From NCBI GenBank assembly GCA_905182995.1, contig CAJJDP010000108.1, positions 325,722-389,721 of the forward strand: a stretch of DNA of 64,000 nt. Reading direction: 5' to 3'. The position numbers and the translations under genes are program-made. The notes beneath the pieces were generated by a model that worked only from the letters and a program-made list of their open reading frames with translations, ran no database searches and had not been told where the DNA came from. Below, one piece after another: positions 1-11,790 of this stretch (position 1 is its first letter; each line of letters opens with the position of its first letter). The stretch comes from Paramecium octaurelia (Eukaryota; Ciliophora; Oligohymenophorea; Peniculida; Parameciidae).

Positions 1-423
1 CACTTTGGTATCGAGCACCAGAATTGATGTTGGGAGATGACAATTATGGAACTGGAGTGGATATCTGGGCAGTTGGATGCATAATGGCAGAATGTTTAAT
101 AGGTAGACCATTATTGACAGGGGATAGTTAAGTTGATATGTTGTTTAAAATGATGGAGGTATGAATAGAGAGATGTTTAATATTAGTTACTAGGCACTCC
201 AACAGATAATTCGTACGTTGGTTTGTCAAAACTGCCCCATTTCAAGGTGACATTCCCAAAATTCCAGGGCAAAGATTTAATGCAGGTGATACCTGTATTG
301 GAACATGATAGAAAGGCCTTGGAGATTTTGTAATCAATGCTGCAATTCAATCCAGGGAAGAGACCGTAGGCAAAGGAATTGTTAAAGCATAATTGGTTTG
401 ATGATATAAGAAATAATTATTGA
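1..423 (+). CDS. CMGC-family protein kinase (MAPK/CDK-like), C-terminal part
   Basis: The gene enters from the left edge; about 130 residues are visible. They begin in the activation segment ([10 protein letters not shown]), followed by the [11 protein letters not shown] helix of subdomain IX and a LLGTPT block typical of CMGC kinases, then the closing arginine motif (GKRPQAKELL). One 28-nt intron (159-186) is required because its GTA start is followed at once by an in-frame TGA. The stop TGA is at 421-423. Such kinases phosphorylate Ser/Thr before proline. The subfamily (MAPK or CDK) cannot be fixed without the N-terminal half. Confidence 0.85.
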
Positions 424-439
424 TTATTGTTTATCATCA

Positions 440-1558
440 TCATTTCTCCTCTTAGACTAGTTTTAATAACATTTCTTAATAGGCTTCTGTCCAATTTTAG
501 ACATACCAGTCGTACTGGGAACTATCTGGGTTGAAATAATCAAAGCATTCTTCTTTAGACATGTCATATTTGGAAGATGTTTATAAGAAACATGAATGAT
601 TGTTATTGTGTTCGAATTTTCTATTTTTAGATGATTATTATTGGCCTGTCAATTATAAGAAACTAGAATGAGTTCTTGATTTGAGTTGTTCTTCCAAATT
701 GATAGAGCCATGATAGATTTCAAAAGCAAAGGAATATCTAATTTTCAATTCGTCATAGGCATAATCAACACAACTTCCTGGTGCTAAATAGCCTATGGCT
801 TATGATGCAACTCCAACATCACATGAGGGACAATACTTGCCAGATATGTCATTAAGAATGTCCATCATTTTTTCTTCATTTTGTTCAGCTAAATTATTGA
901 GTTTACGATTTACCTGCATCTGTTGAATAGGCATGAGGTGTAAACATTCCTAAAGTACCAGAATGCACAGTTAGGAAGATGTCTGGGTTAAATGATTTCA
1001 AAGAATCACGCACTGCTCTTGTTTCAGGTTCAGAGAATGGATTTGGTCCTGATGTTACTTATCTTACATCATCTTGAACCTTTTCCCAGTGTGCATCGTA
1101 ATTTCTATTGATGTCGACTCCATTTTCGTTTTCTCTTAAACAGTATTCTCCACCTTCTACTTTCTATCTTGAGAGGGGATTTGCATTAAGAATCAATCTC
1201 AATTCGAAGTCATCCAGAATTTATTTATTTTTTGGGTCTGTTTTTTCAAAGCACAAGTCATTCAAGAAATGAATTCCTGATTCTGGACTGATCAATTCTC
1301 TTGGGTGTTCACCAAATAAAATGTAAGCTAAAACAGTTAGTTCAATGCAATACCCCTATATTTTTTGTTTTGATTTCTATTAATGTTCACTTCCTTAATC
1401 AATGGACTATCAGAAGCATTAGACAATGACAAGAATGAGCAACTTCTACTGAGAGATTCTAATTCCTCATTCAATTCTGCTGTTGTGTGGTACTTGCTAC
1501 TGAACTTAGTTGCAAAAACCAATGACAGGCTCAATATGACTAATATTGCAATTTTCAT
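440..1558 (-). CDS. Secreted zinc carboxypeptidase, M14 family
   Basis: A 355-residue protein after removal of two introns (1328-1353 and 889-913). A hydrophobic signal peptide (MKIAILVILSLSLVFA) opens it. The zinc-binding HPRE motif, the third histidine (LTVHSG), the substrate-binding Asn-Arg (VDINRN), the tyrosine region (SCVDYAYDE) and the catalytic Glu (YSFAFE) occur in family order, so it should be active. It would trim C-terminal residues from peptides in food vacuoles, lysosomes or outside the cell. The C-terminal tail of about 60 residues is Gln- and acid-rich. It ends 16 bp from the preceding kinase gene (tail to tail). Confidence 0.88.
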
Positions 1559-1588
1559 AATATAATAAAAACGGAACTTAGTTTAATT

Positions 1589-2728
1589 TCAGAATTGTAA
1601 TATTTTATTTGCTTGATTGAACGGACTTCCACTTGTATACTTCATCATAACTGGAGTTGCATACATTGTGGGAGTTGAAGTTTTTGGTTGCTCATAAGAG
1701 TGATTGGATTGATAGAGGTTCAAATTATTAGTTTGAGGTTATACTCTCATACTGAATTGCTGATGATGTTATTGGGCTTGGAAATACTGACTAAAGTAGT
1801 GATTGCGAGGTTCAACATGGGGTGATTTGTTGAGTTGTTTATAATGCTGACTATTGTTATTTCTTATGACTGGTTATTGCTTGACTCCTGGTTCACTGAC
1901 TTAGGTGAGACATCTGTTTTTGGGATCACTCTTCATTTATTTAATTATCAATTGCTCAAGCATCTATTTAGTGATGGACTTTTGTTATTATATCAATTCT
2001 GCATTTAATTGCTTTAGCCGTTTAATTTCCTCGAGCAATACTTACATTTCGTCGTTGTGTTTACTAATTTTGTTCCCTTGATTCTTGGTAATGATCTTCT
2101 TCTTATCAAAATCAAATTCAATCTCTATCTCTTCGGATCCCTACTTCAGTAGCTTATCTTATTGTTACAACAATATCTGATTTAATTTCTTCTCCAATAT
2201 CCAATAATTCCTTTTCCAATCATCCACTTCTAATTCCATCTTCTTTATCATCTCTACTAATTTGGTTACTTTCTACACTATGAAGGTCTCCTAATCACAT
2301 TGTAGATCTATCGTATCATCCATATCAATTTGATCCAGAATCCTCAACAAATTGTTGGTTTCTATCTTGGATGGAGCCAGTAATGATTAACCCAAACTCT
2401 TTTGATAAAATTCAGTCTCCTCTTGAATAACCTGAAGATCATTGTCATCACAACGCTAATCCTCGAATATGGAATTGTCCAGATTGCACTTCAATTACAC
2501 TATCTCTCTATTGTGGATTCGTTCCTATTCCTCATACTTCTCTTCCCACATCTATTTTCAATAATCACAATACTTTTATTTGTCCCTTCAATCCGTAGAT
2601 CTCCTCCTCCAATTACTGTATGGTTGACTTCATTTGCTACAATTACTTTAATATTCTACTTCGTAATCTTGGGCCTTTTAAATCGATGTCGTTGCTGATT
2701 CACTACCAGTTGATTAATTCACTAGCAT
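1589..2728 (-). CDS. Coiled-coil protein with Gln/Asn-rich C-terminus
   Basis: A 364-residue protein with introns of 23 and 22 nt near the 5' end; both must be removed to avoid in-frame TGA. Residues about 25-230 are rich in Leu, Glu and Lys in heptad-like spacing (for example VLLEEIKRLKQLNAEL), predicting a long coiled coil. The last 110 residues are rich in Gln, Asn, Ser and Tyr and look disordered. No catalytic motif is seen. A structural cytoskeletal or basal-body role is only an inference from composition. Its stop lies 30 bp from the start of the carboxypeptidase gene, in the same direction. Confidence 0.7.
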
Positions 2729-2744
2729 AGTTATATAATTAATT

Positions 2745-3161
2745 ATGATTAATTAATACATTGAAATCATTAAACAACTCAGACTTATTAAGATCGAACA
2801 ACTATTACTACAGAAGTTAATTTACAAATTGGCAAACCAACTGCGACATTTCCCAGAGTTCAGAATGCTCAAGAAGTTCAATAAACAAACAACCAAAATC
2901 ATTCAATCGTGTACTCAATAAATTAAAGACAACTCATTGTAAGGACCATAGATAGTAGAGTCAATCGAGAAGACACAATCCTTCTTATTAACGCTGTCTT
3001 ATGTCATCACGGGAAATATTAAAAGAAAATTACTCATCTAGTTCTAACTCTTAACTTTTGGTGCAATAAGCAGAATATAGGCATGCTTTGATCAAGTTAA
3101 AAATATAATTAATTAAATGGAATAAGGCAAAACAAGCGCAAATCCGTAAGTCATTTCTTGA
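2745..3161 (+). CDS. Small helical protein, possibly NEPRO/Rmp1-like
   Basis: An intronless frame of 138 residues starting at the first ATG after the divergent neighbour, 16 bp away. The pattern YKLANQLRHF followed about 60 residues later by GAISRIQ loosely recalls the NEPRO/Rmp1 domain (nucleolar proteins tied to RNase MRP), where a YKNxNQHR-like box and a hydrophobic LLxxxARI stretch occur. This match is weak and was not tested. Otherwise it is a basic, mostly helical protein. Its stop lies 10 bp from the stop of the opposite gene. Confidence 0.5.
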
Positions 3162-3171
3162 GATTATACAT

Positions 3172-3645
3172 TCATTTATTTTATATTGTTAGAACATTAA
3201 CTTAGTTTTTCTTTAATATAAATTTTGGCTACTGAGTTTTCTTATTATTTGATTCCTTTAGAATTTTTGCCAAAAAATGAGACTAAACTGAAGGTTTTAT
3301 TTGACGTTAAGTTTGAACTTAAGGCATTAGCATGTAAGTTCCTTTATCATAACTTGCACTTTCATTGTTCGATGATTATTCCTCCTACCTCTATACTCTA
3401 TCTGATTGAACAGCTTCTAGAGTAATTGACCTTTTACGCAGATCGTTGTTACAATACTTTTGTATCTCTACCTTCTTTTTTATTTTAGACAGTGATGCAC
3501 CCTTTGGTTAATAAGGAACTGAAAATTATTTTACTATCATTTCTATTCTCCGAGGATCTGATAACGAAAATTAACGATAATCACTTCTAAAACCCATGGT
3601 CTTAAAACTCGTCATGCAACGATGATTTTATCTTGTTATTGACAT
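3172..3645 (-). CDS. Hypothetical basic protein, 157 aa
   Basis: A single-exon frame of 157 residues, basic and polar, with no membrane segment and no motif I recognise. The opposite strand is also open over part of this stretch, but only the minus frame has an ATG, normal length and Paramecium-like Gln, Asn and Ser-rich composition. It sits 10 bp from the convergent gene on its 3' side and 19 bp downstream of the next minus gene, which is normal packing here. Confidence 0.6.
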
Positions 3646-3664
3646 TTATATAAATATATATATA

Positions 3665-5526
3665 TCACTTTTCAATACATTAAATGAAATATCTTAATTG
3701 TTCTTGTAACTAATCCAAGGTAGTTACTTCTTCAGCTTCATCCTATTGATTGCGCTCATCATTCTAGATAAGCACCAAGGCAAGCCATTGCATCACTTAG
3801 ATGAACTCATAATAGAATAAGCCTTCGAATCCATTAAATTTCTCATCATGAAACAATTCTTTATATGCAGTCTTGATGATTCCGTCTAGATTGTCTCCCT
3901 TATACCCAGAATCTTGGATTAATTATTTGATTTCCTCCTACCTGATGTGGAATTTGATGTCAGAATTGTCATCATTGCCTTGGCTAAATCTTTTAATGAA
4001 TATATTCTGCATTTAATCTTAAATTTCCTAAATGTTAAACTTTCAACTTACCCGAATAAAATTGACCAATATTTCATTGTACTTCATATGCTACTAGAAA
4101 TTATTAAACTCTTTCTCATCAGAATTAATTTCTATTATTTTATCCACAATCTTCATGACCAGTTAATCTTAGGCTGAAATAATATAATTCGATATCATGT
4201 ACATTCTACTTCACTTAGATTGTTAGTTTTTTTAAATTGTGCCAATTCTACGATGATCACGAAGAACTCTTAGAACTTAACAGATAATTCCAAGCTTTTT
4301 CTGACATCCTTCGATTTAGTGCCCTATTTATCATACGTTTCAACAAATGAAAATAGTTCCTAACTATCCTGTACTAATCCATACTACATTTAAATTGAGA
4401 TTGAATACAAATTTTAGGAAATGCATCACATCTTAGAATGAAATGCTAATTTCATCTTTTTTTGCATGATCCGTGTTGTAGAGAATAGCATATTGACGAA
4501 ATACTTCGTAAAGGAGTGGCAATTTGTCATCCATGTATGCAGCAATCTTATTGTAAAAGTTTTCTTCCTTTTGATAAACTAAATATATTATACAAGATCC
4601 TTGAGTTCAAGATTGCCCTCAGCATTTTTTTAAATGATTGTCCATAACTTCTCAAATTTATATGGACACTCCTCTGCTGCAGATTATTTATTTTTTTAAC
4701 TATCCTCTCTCTTTTGGATTTGCTACTGTTGGAGTTCTTTCTCTTTTTGTAAAGCATACTCCATAATTTTCTTTTGGATTTCCTATTAGGAAATAGGAAC
4801 AGGATTGAGTCTGGCAGTATGATCGAAGTTTTTCATATCCAATGCAAAGATGGATTGTTGTGGTTCTTAACCTTCTTTTTCAGTGATGGTCTATCCATAG
4901 AATTAGAATGTGAATTAGCCAAGTGGCAATGTGATTTCTGCAAAATACTTTTTGAAATTATCTCCAGCCCTAGGGATTGAATAATAATATAAACGAACTT
5001 GATTTCTTTCATGATGATCTTGTCCTTGCTGGGATAATTTTTGGTATCGAATTCATGCATGACTTCAGGGAACATTTTATACTCATATTGGATGAGATAT
5101 GTTGGTTCTTGGCGATTGACGACCTTCTAATTTAATGGAGCCAACTAAAAGGTGGCAGTGAACTGATTTCTCATCTTTCCAAAGGCTTCATCATACCATT
5201 CTAATATAGTGGCATTGATAAATACTTTCTTATTGGTCAGTCATAATCCACCCTTAACCTTTTCTTATTTCCACTTGCACTAGGGTTTCTTTGCCTTCTT
5301 CATCTTCTTTGAGGTAGTCGAAGATTTTGGCACGTGGGGGAGGAGTTAGAAACATGTCAGTTCCAGGGACTCTGAATTGCAAATAGCAGGGAAGGTAATT
5401 GGAATCAGGATTCTTTTTGTTGGAGTAGAGTTTAGCAGCAGCAAGGGCAAACCATGCGAAATCATTCAATCCTTGTCCTACGTTGATGTAAAAGATGAAT
5501 TCTTCGACTTGCACTTTAAATTTCAT
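3665..5526 (-). CDS. Unrecognised conserved-looking protein, 567 aa
   Basis: Six introns (about 25, 29, 26, 25, 29 and 24 nt) give a frame of exactly 568 codons. The N-terminal half (about 1-220) alternates hydrophobic and polar residues like beta structure (for example FYINVGQGLNDF and AEITLPLGQFTFQFYG). A Gln- and Lys-rich coiled-coil linker follows (about 250-300), then a helical half. Near the C-terminus FNGFEGLFYYEF faintly recalls the end of an EF-hand loop. Three introns are atypical: one starts GTTC, one ends CAAAAG and one ends TTCAG. I do not recognise the family; a ciliary protein is possible but unsupported. Confidence 0.65.
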
Positions 5527-5542
5527 TATTATTAATTATTTA
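5527..5542. promoter_or_regulatory. 16-bp divergent start-to-start spacer
   Basis: Only 16 bases (AT-rich, built from TATTA/TAATT) separate the ATG codons of two divergent genes. Both promoters and 5' UTRs must lie within this spacer or extend into the opposite coding sequence. No TATA-like element can be singled out in such AT-rich DNA. Confidence 0.6.
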
Positions 5543-6359
5543 ATGGGAATTTGTACTAATAAGCAATATGCTTAAACTAATGAACCTCCGCAAAACCACA
5601 GACAGAATCGATTATATTTAAACTATCAGCAATTGGCAAATATCAACCATCCTCTGAATGTGAATCACAAATACAACAACTACTTCCAAATCCTACCAGA
5701 TACCACGGTTGGGAAGGGAATCAAGATGACCAATCAATATACAAGTCGTCTCAGCAGAGAGGAGTGGCTGGAGAAGAGGAAGGAATTCTGGGGTAGGATT
5801 TTATATGTTATTTAAAGAATCGAGGGTTGAGGGAGAGAAAGTCTATTGGCAATCAATCCAAAAAGCAATTGAAGAACAAGACGAAGGTATTTCTCATCTA
5901 TATGTAGCCAATGCATAAGCTATTCTCAATGCATGTGATCTCAAACTGGTTAATAATTCCATTTAGCTACTTTACGACAACTCAATGCATAAATATGATG
6001 TCCCTGTCTTTATGATCAATGAACCTCAATCCTTCCCGTCCACCAAGTTTTGCGACGCTGGTTTGCTTCAAGATTTTCAAGAAACGGAATTAAAAGTATA
6101 TATTTCATAATCTATCTCAAGATCAAAGTGAGATCCAACAAACTCCCCTAAGATTTTGAGGTTGTTACTCACACCAATCAAAGCATAGCTGAACTGAAGA
6201 CTAAAGTTTAAGAGTCTGCTCCCGGATCTGAACAGTGTAGACTGTTTATCAAGGGAAGAGAAATGAGGAATCATCATCTCATTGGAAATTATTAACTTAA
6301 AGATGGAGAAGTATATACCTTACTATTCATTTAACTAGATGGTCCAGGCCTTTATGTGA
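5543..6359 (+). CDS. Ubiquitin domain-containing protein (UBTD1/2-like)
   Basis: A 238-residue protein with four introns. The N-terminal UBTD domain is clear: LSREEWLEKRKEFWESRV, then a WQSIQKAIEE helix, QAILNACDLKL and YDVPVF match the animal UBTD order. A ubiquitin-like C-terminal domain follows (IKVRSN, KTKVQESAPGSEQCRLFIKGR, ending KDGEMVQAFM). UBTD proteins are linked to E2 and E3 enzymes of ubiquitin transfer. The protein starts MGICTNK, a possible N-myristoylation site also present in the animal proteins. Introns one (5794-5818) and three end in AAAG and CAAG, forced by the homology. Confidence 0.88.
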
Positions 6360-6392
6360 TATTACTTATTAACAAATAATATTATATTTATA

Positions 6393-7651
6393 ATGGCATT
6401 AATTCATAATCAAAATGACATGCAAAACATGTTTAGTAAGGCTGGCAAAATCACCTCCGAAAAATATATTGTCTTCCAAAGGAAAGATGAAATCATCAAC
6501 AACAGACCAAGATATTTCAAAACCAAATCCTAATCAGTTGCATCTCCAGAAGAAGTCAATCTATAACCCGAAAAGAAAGTCCCAGATCTGGCCAACAAGA
6601 AGTAGGCTCAAATCACAGAAGCAGAACTCATTCAACATAAAAATCAACTCAAACTCTCTTAACCCTTCTCCAAGTAACTCTCTCGATAAGTCGGACATTA
6701 TACCAAACTCAGCAACGATAGCAAACCCTCCTGCGGCCAATATCATGTCAAATACAGCGAATTAGACAAGTATCTCCCTTCTTTATTATCGACAGAGCAG
6801 TTCATTCCATTCACGATTATGACAAATCCCTCAAACAAACCACACCCAGACTCGTACCAGGAAAACTTGGACAACCAGAAAACATCGAGTAAACAACTAT
6901 TGCATTTATTCAAGCAAACCCATTGTTGATCGACCAAGATATTCTCGCACTTGCTTTACAGATCTAACCAGGCAAACCCAAAGGTATTCAAGTATATCTT
7001 ACTGAAAAGACCTGACATCTTCTTTGGAAGACCCACTCCACACCCAGATAGATTCACATTCTTAAGTGTTACTGATTCTTGGAGTAAAATCCCAAGAACA
7101 CCGAATGTTCAATTAGATAAGCAACTATCAAGAGAACAAATGATCATCTATAAAAAGAAACAATTTGCCCCAGATTACCATCCCAATTTCGAATTCGGTA
7201 GAAAGTAACTTAATCCCCCTAAGTTCAATTAGACAATTAGGCAGTTGTGGTGCTCCTTTTGATAAACTCGAAAAAAGAAAAGATATAATGACCAAGATCC
7301 CTCCCTACAATAATGAGGCTTATTTCGAATTTGATGTCTACTCCAAAGAGCCATAAAGTCAACTCTTTAGAAATCCCACAGCCCCCAATTTTGAAAAAAT
7401 GCTCGAAAGAGAATGCGATGGAAAATCATTATTGCCAAGTTTTATGTAGGTAAGCATATTCTCAAAATTAGAAATACACCAATACTCGTATGGGAATTGC
7501 TCATTTGAATCAAAAAATGTTAGAAGTCAATAATTTTAGAGACGGAAGATTCTAAACTGTCACATCAAGCTTTATGCCCTCTAAATTAAAAAGAAAATAG
7601 AAGCTTGATGAGTCTAGTGAAGAAATCGAACAGTTGGAGGACCAATAATGA
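6393..7651 (+). CDS. Unrecognised 384-aa protein with axonemal-protein flavour
   Basis: Four introns (about 26, 37, 19 and 22 nt) connect three frames into 385 codons; the middle junctions end in CAG or AAG and are less certain. Short Gly/Pro/Tyr motifs (SCGQYHVKYSELDK, PDIFFGRPTPHP, QFAPDYHPNFEFGRK) are spread through it, in the style of flagellar microtubule-associated proteins with PGP-type repeats, and a charged tail closes it. That similarity is an impression of composition, not a family match. The start chosen is the first ATG after the UBTD stop; an ATG 22 bp downstream lies in another frame. Confidence 0.55.
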
Positions 7652-8659
7652 ATTTATTTATTTAAATTTATTAATCATCATATTTCACAGGATCATTGGA
7701 TAAATTTAAGAAAATTTATAATTTTATATCGGTATTCTCAAAATTATAATTAAATAATTATCTTCATCAATCAGGATTGTATAATCTCTTGAATAATATT
7801 TATAATCTTAAATATCAATAATATATCATAAACATAAACAATATCTAATTTTGATAGAAAATAATTTTTATCCTATAACTTTATGGTTTAACAAAAATCA
7901 AATTGATTTTAGACTCTAATAAAATCTATTTTCATTTAATTTTTAGTATTTTTCAATTTATCTTTATGATTGACACAAATTTTATTCACAGTCATGCGCA
8001 ACAATAAAATTTTATAGATCCAAATTACCAGAGAAAAAATGTAACATTACTTTGACAAACCTTATTTGTTAGTTTAAGAAATAACAAAGTTAATATATAA
8101 CAAAGCTTTACATCACTAATATGAAATTCAAGCGGAGAGGAATCTGAATGTCGTTTGTTAAAGAAATAGAATTTTACATGATAAATCTTTTTACAAAATC
8201 AGGAGACTATAAATTTTTGTAACTTATATATTATTCCTAAGTTCACAATACTTCATTATAAGAATCATCTTATATCAAATATTTTTAATATTACTATAAT
8301 TTTAAATTGGCTACACAATTGCTAACCTAGTTATTGTTTCTGTTATTTGAGGATTTGCAATTTTGATCTAAATGTTAAATTGAATCCCCACTTAGGTACT
8401 AATTTCTAAATTTTTTAATATAGAATCTTGCCATTCTTTTTTTTACTTGGAGAATAATAAATAATGATATAGAATAATTTAATAATTGATTAAATAATAT
8501 ACTTGATATTTTTATTAATATATATATATTTCGTTTTCTGTCAACCTGAATCCCTTAATTAATGACCTAAGTTAACATCTTTTCTCAAATATGCAGTGAT
8601 TTAATATCAAAAGTTCGCTTATATATTTTTAATAATTTATTCAACTCTTTTTTAGATAA
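7652..8659. other. Long AT-rich intergenic stretch
   Basis: About 1 kb with no frame of coding character on either strand, frequent TGA/TCA, and A/T runs. This is unusually long for a chromosome whose other gaps are mostly 10-200 bp. I see no RNA gene or repeat in it. Confidence 0.5.
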
Positions 8660-9864
8660 ATGCTAGAATATACTGGACAGACTAAAGCAAACTCAGAGGG
8701 AGTTCACACTGTAGTAGACTCAGACTTAGAAAGTTGGTAAAAGTTATACACATAAACTCAAGTCTGAGAAGACCTAAGTCTTCTTCAGAGCAGGATTATA
8801 GAAAACTTTTCGAAATAACAAAACACTGTTTTAATCAAAAAACACCCTAGGCAACTTGTGATGAGATTCCCGAATTTGATTCATAGGATGATTCCTTTTT
8901 ATTAAGACCCTCTCTGTGTACAAATAAATCAAGCAGATAAAGCTGTGAAATTGTAAAGGAAGAAAAACAATCAGAAAAAGAACTGATAACTCCTTTGAAA
9001 GAGGAGGACAAGCATCTATTAGTTAGGAGCGATTAGGGGCTATGTAAATTGTAAGGAATTAAAATGAAAAGTGGAGGATTTTACAAAGGATATTGGTACA
9101 AAAGAAAGCCTCATCGTATGGGGGAATATCTATTTGCTGATTAGAGCAGATATCTAGGAGACGTAGAAAAGTTATTATATATGTAGTGGAATCATGGTTA
9201 TGCAAGTGGAAGAGGAGAATACTTTGATGCTGATGGTGGACACTATCAAGGAGAATTTTATTAAAACTGTATGCAAGGAACAGGAGTTTATAAATATGCA
9301 GATGGAACAATCTATAATGGTATAGTATATCCTTAGCATTAAGGTTAGTGGATGAATGATAAATATCACGGAGTAGGAATTGAAACAAAAAATGACAGCC
9401 AGTATAAAGGTATTAAGAATAAGTTACAAATTAGGGAAATTTTAGAATGGCTTAAAACATGGTCAGGGGACTTTGGTATTTTTCAACTAGGAAAAATATG
9501 AAGGTTCATTTGTAAATGGTCTGTTTGAAGGGAAAGGGGTTTATGTATCAATCCTATTTTTATCTTTAGATTTGGCCAGATGGAAGAAGATATGAAGGAG
9601 ATTGGTAAAAAGGGATGATGCATGGTTAGGGGATGTTGGAATGGCCAGATGGTAATGAACTGTCTCTAAATAGGTCGTCTCTATGTAGGATAGTATGTTA
9701 ATGACAAAAGGTAAGGATTCGGAACATTCCAATACCCTGATGGTCGTAAATATGCAGGATATTGGATGACTGGTTTATAACATGGGTCAGGAGAATTTAC
9801 TGAATATCATGGTTAAGTTACCAAGGGAGTTTGGAGAGAAGGCAAATTATTTTCGCATTGTTGA
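8660..9864 (+). CDS. MORN-repeat protein
   Basis: A 353-residue protein with six short introns. After a polar N-terminal region of about 120 residues come at least eight MORN repeats (for example HYQGEFYQNCMQGTGVYKYA, RYEGDWQKGMMHGQGMLEWP, KYAGYWMTGLQHGSGEF). MORN repeats form a beta-hairpin rod that binds membranes or scaffold partners, often in cilia or the cell cortex. Some introns fall inside the glycine codons of the repeats. Two introns end in AAG. The first intron, which joins the N-terminal region, is the least certain. Confidence 0.82.
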
Positions 9865-9892
9865 TTATATATATGATACTAATTTATATATC

Positions 9893-11293
9893 TCATAATT
9901 TTGGTTAGGAATACTTGGCAAAGTTATCTGGAGTTGGTGCTGGGAATAAATTGGGTGTGAATAGAGTACTAAATTATATTACTAATTATTTACGCTTTCT
10001 TCATATTTCCCTTGATCTTCATCTATCCTTTTAAGAATGCTTCATTAGCTTATAGTTTTCCTAAGCAGACCTTTTCAAAATCGTCATCAATCATTGTGAA
10101 AGTGGCATCTGCTTACTCTTTTCCTTCCTTAATTGCACCTTGACCATTCTTCAAATCAATGACCCAGGATTTTATGACGGGACCGCCCTTTTAAGTGATT
10201 ATTTCAAAATTGAAAACTCCTTAAATTTTAGGAATTAAATCCTTTCCTTCACCTCTATCCAAAAATGCTTTCATTAAACCAAATATCTTTTCTGCTTTTA
10301 GATTAACACTTGGAGTCTATGTGGTTTATTATGTTTGAGCTGATGTTGTTTTGCCTTCTTTTTATTGTTTGATGAAATCTTCCTTATTGAAAAAGATTTC
10401 AAAGATCTCTGACGATGTTTGAGGATAACAAACATTATCTCCAAAACCAGCTACTTATTCCCATTTATCTCTAACATCTTCTGGTGTGAATGGAGTATCG
10501 AAGAAATATCCTTGATTTCTTTACCATCTCAATTTAGAAATGTATCCAGCTCCCAATTCATAAATTGCACCTGTTTCCTTTGAATCATCATGACTCAACA
10601 CAGCTACAAGTGGAACAACGAATTCTGGCTTCAAATTTGCAAGTAATTCTTTGCTCATAACAGTCTCAGTCAATCTACTTGCGGCCACAGGACAGATTGA
10701 ATTAACTAATATATTTCTCTTTAATCCTTCTCTTGCCAAAGCCAATGTCAATCCGTGAATACCCATTTTGGCAGCACAATAATTTGTTTAACCAAAAACA
10801 CCATAAACACCAGATGCTGAAGATGTGTTAATAATTCTTCCATATTTTTATTCTCTCATGTATGGCCAAGCAGCTTTAGTGCAAGAGTATGTACCTTTCA
10901 AATGAACCTAAATGGCATATTATCTTATATTACTCTATAAATAAGGTCCCAATCTTCATCTTTCATTTTTTCAAATGAAACATCTCTTAAAATACCAGCA
11001 TTGTTTATCAAAATATCAATCTTTCCAAATGCCTTAATTGCAGTGTCAATCACTTTTTCTCCAAATTCAACACTATCATAGTTGGCAACAGCGACTCCAC
11101 CAGCAGCTTTAATTTCATCAACAACTTTATCAGCAGCAGAAGATGATGCTCCTGTGCCTTTCATTGAACCTCCTAAATCATTGACAACGACTTTTGCCCC
11201 TCTCTTTCCAAAAAAGAGTGCGTACTCTTTTCCCAAGCCATTACCAGCTCCAGTGATAACTACCACTTTGCCATCAAATCTCAATTAACTCAT
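9893..11293 (-). CDS. Peroxisomal 3-hydroxyacyl-CoA dehydrogenase with SCP2 domain
   Basis: A 449-residue protein with two introns. Residues about 1-300 are a short-chain dehydrogenase of the MFE-2/HSD17B4 type: [13 protein letters not shown] nucleotide loop, NNAG, catalytic Ser (NTSSASG) and TNYCAAK, then [12 protein letters not shown]. The last 120 residues are an SCP2 sterol/acyl carrier domain ([38 protein letters not shown]). The C-terminus is PKL, a PTS1-like peroxisomal signal. The enzyme should oxidise 3-hydroxyacyl-CoA in peroxisomal beta-oxidation. The hydratase-2 domain of mammalian MFE-2 is absent. The start used is MSQLRF at 11293. Confidence 0.9.
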
Positions 11294-11790
11294 ATTTTTA
11301 ATAAACTAATACTAATCCTGTCGATATAATATATATAAAGAACACTTGTAAGAAATCGTGCGTCATATTACTAATAGTGATTCAATTATTATTTAAAATA
11401 TGATCACCTTAGCACAAATTATAACAATAATTTACCTCTATCAATTTTTAACATTATAAATTTAAAATCGGCCAATCAATTTATTTACTAAAATTTCATT
11501 GCTAAATTATTCTTTAAGGAATCCTTTTTCGAATATTGACTCAACCTATAAATGTTAAAATTCTTAATTATACTTCAGTCTAAATATATATATTATCCAT
11601 TTTTGTGTTATATACTGTAGAATTATATGATTTTAATAATTTCTTTGTGATAGCAAAATGTTAAAATTACTTTTGGATTATTTTTCAAAGGCAATTATAG
11701 GTTTTCTAATGAATGATAAGGATTTTGAATTGTTAATAAAAATATTGTTATTGTTAGATTAGGATTAATTTTAATAATTGTATTTAAAAA
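11294..11790. other. AT-rich divergent intergenic region
   Basis: About 500 bp between two divergent starts, poly-A/T rich, with no coding frame or RNA gene seen. It presumably holds the promoters of the dehydrogenase and proteasome genes. Confidence 0.5.

Noticed and set aside
2402-2698. Plus-strand hydrophobic frame of 98 residues starting MIKFSLLLNN
   Set aside because: It is antisense to the coiled-coil gene; leucine-rich hydrophobic frames appear opposite Glu/Lys-rich coding sequence.
3225-3625. A long plus-strand open frame (reading through TAA/TAG) over 3225-3625
   Set aside because: It lacks an ATG and has poor protein character; the minus strand carries a complete ATG-to-TGA gene of 157 codons over the same bases.
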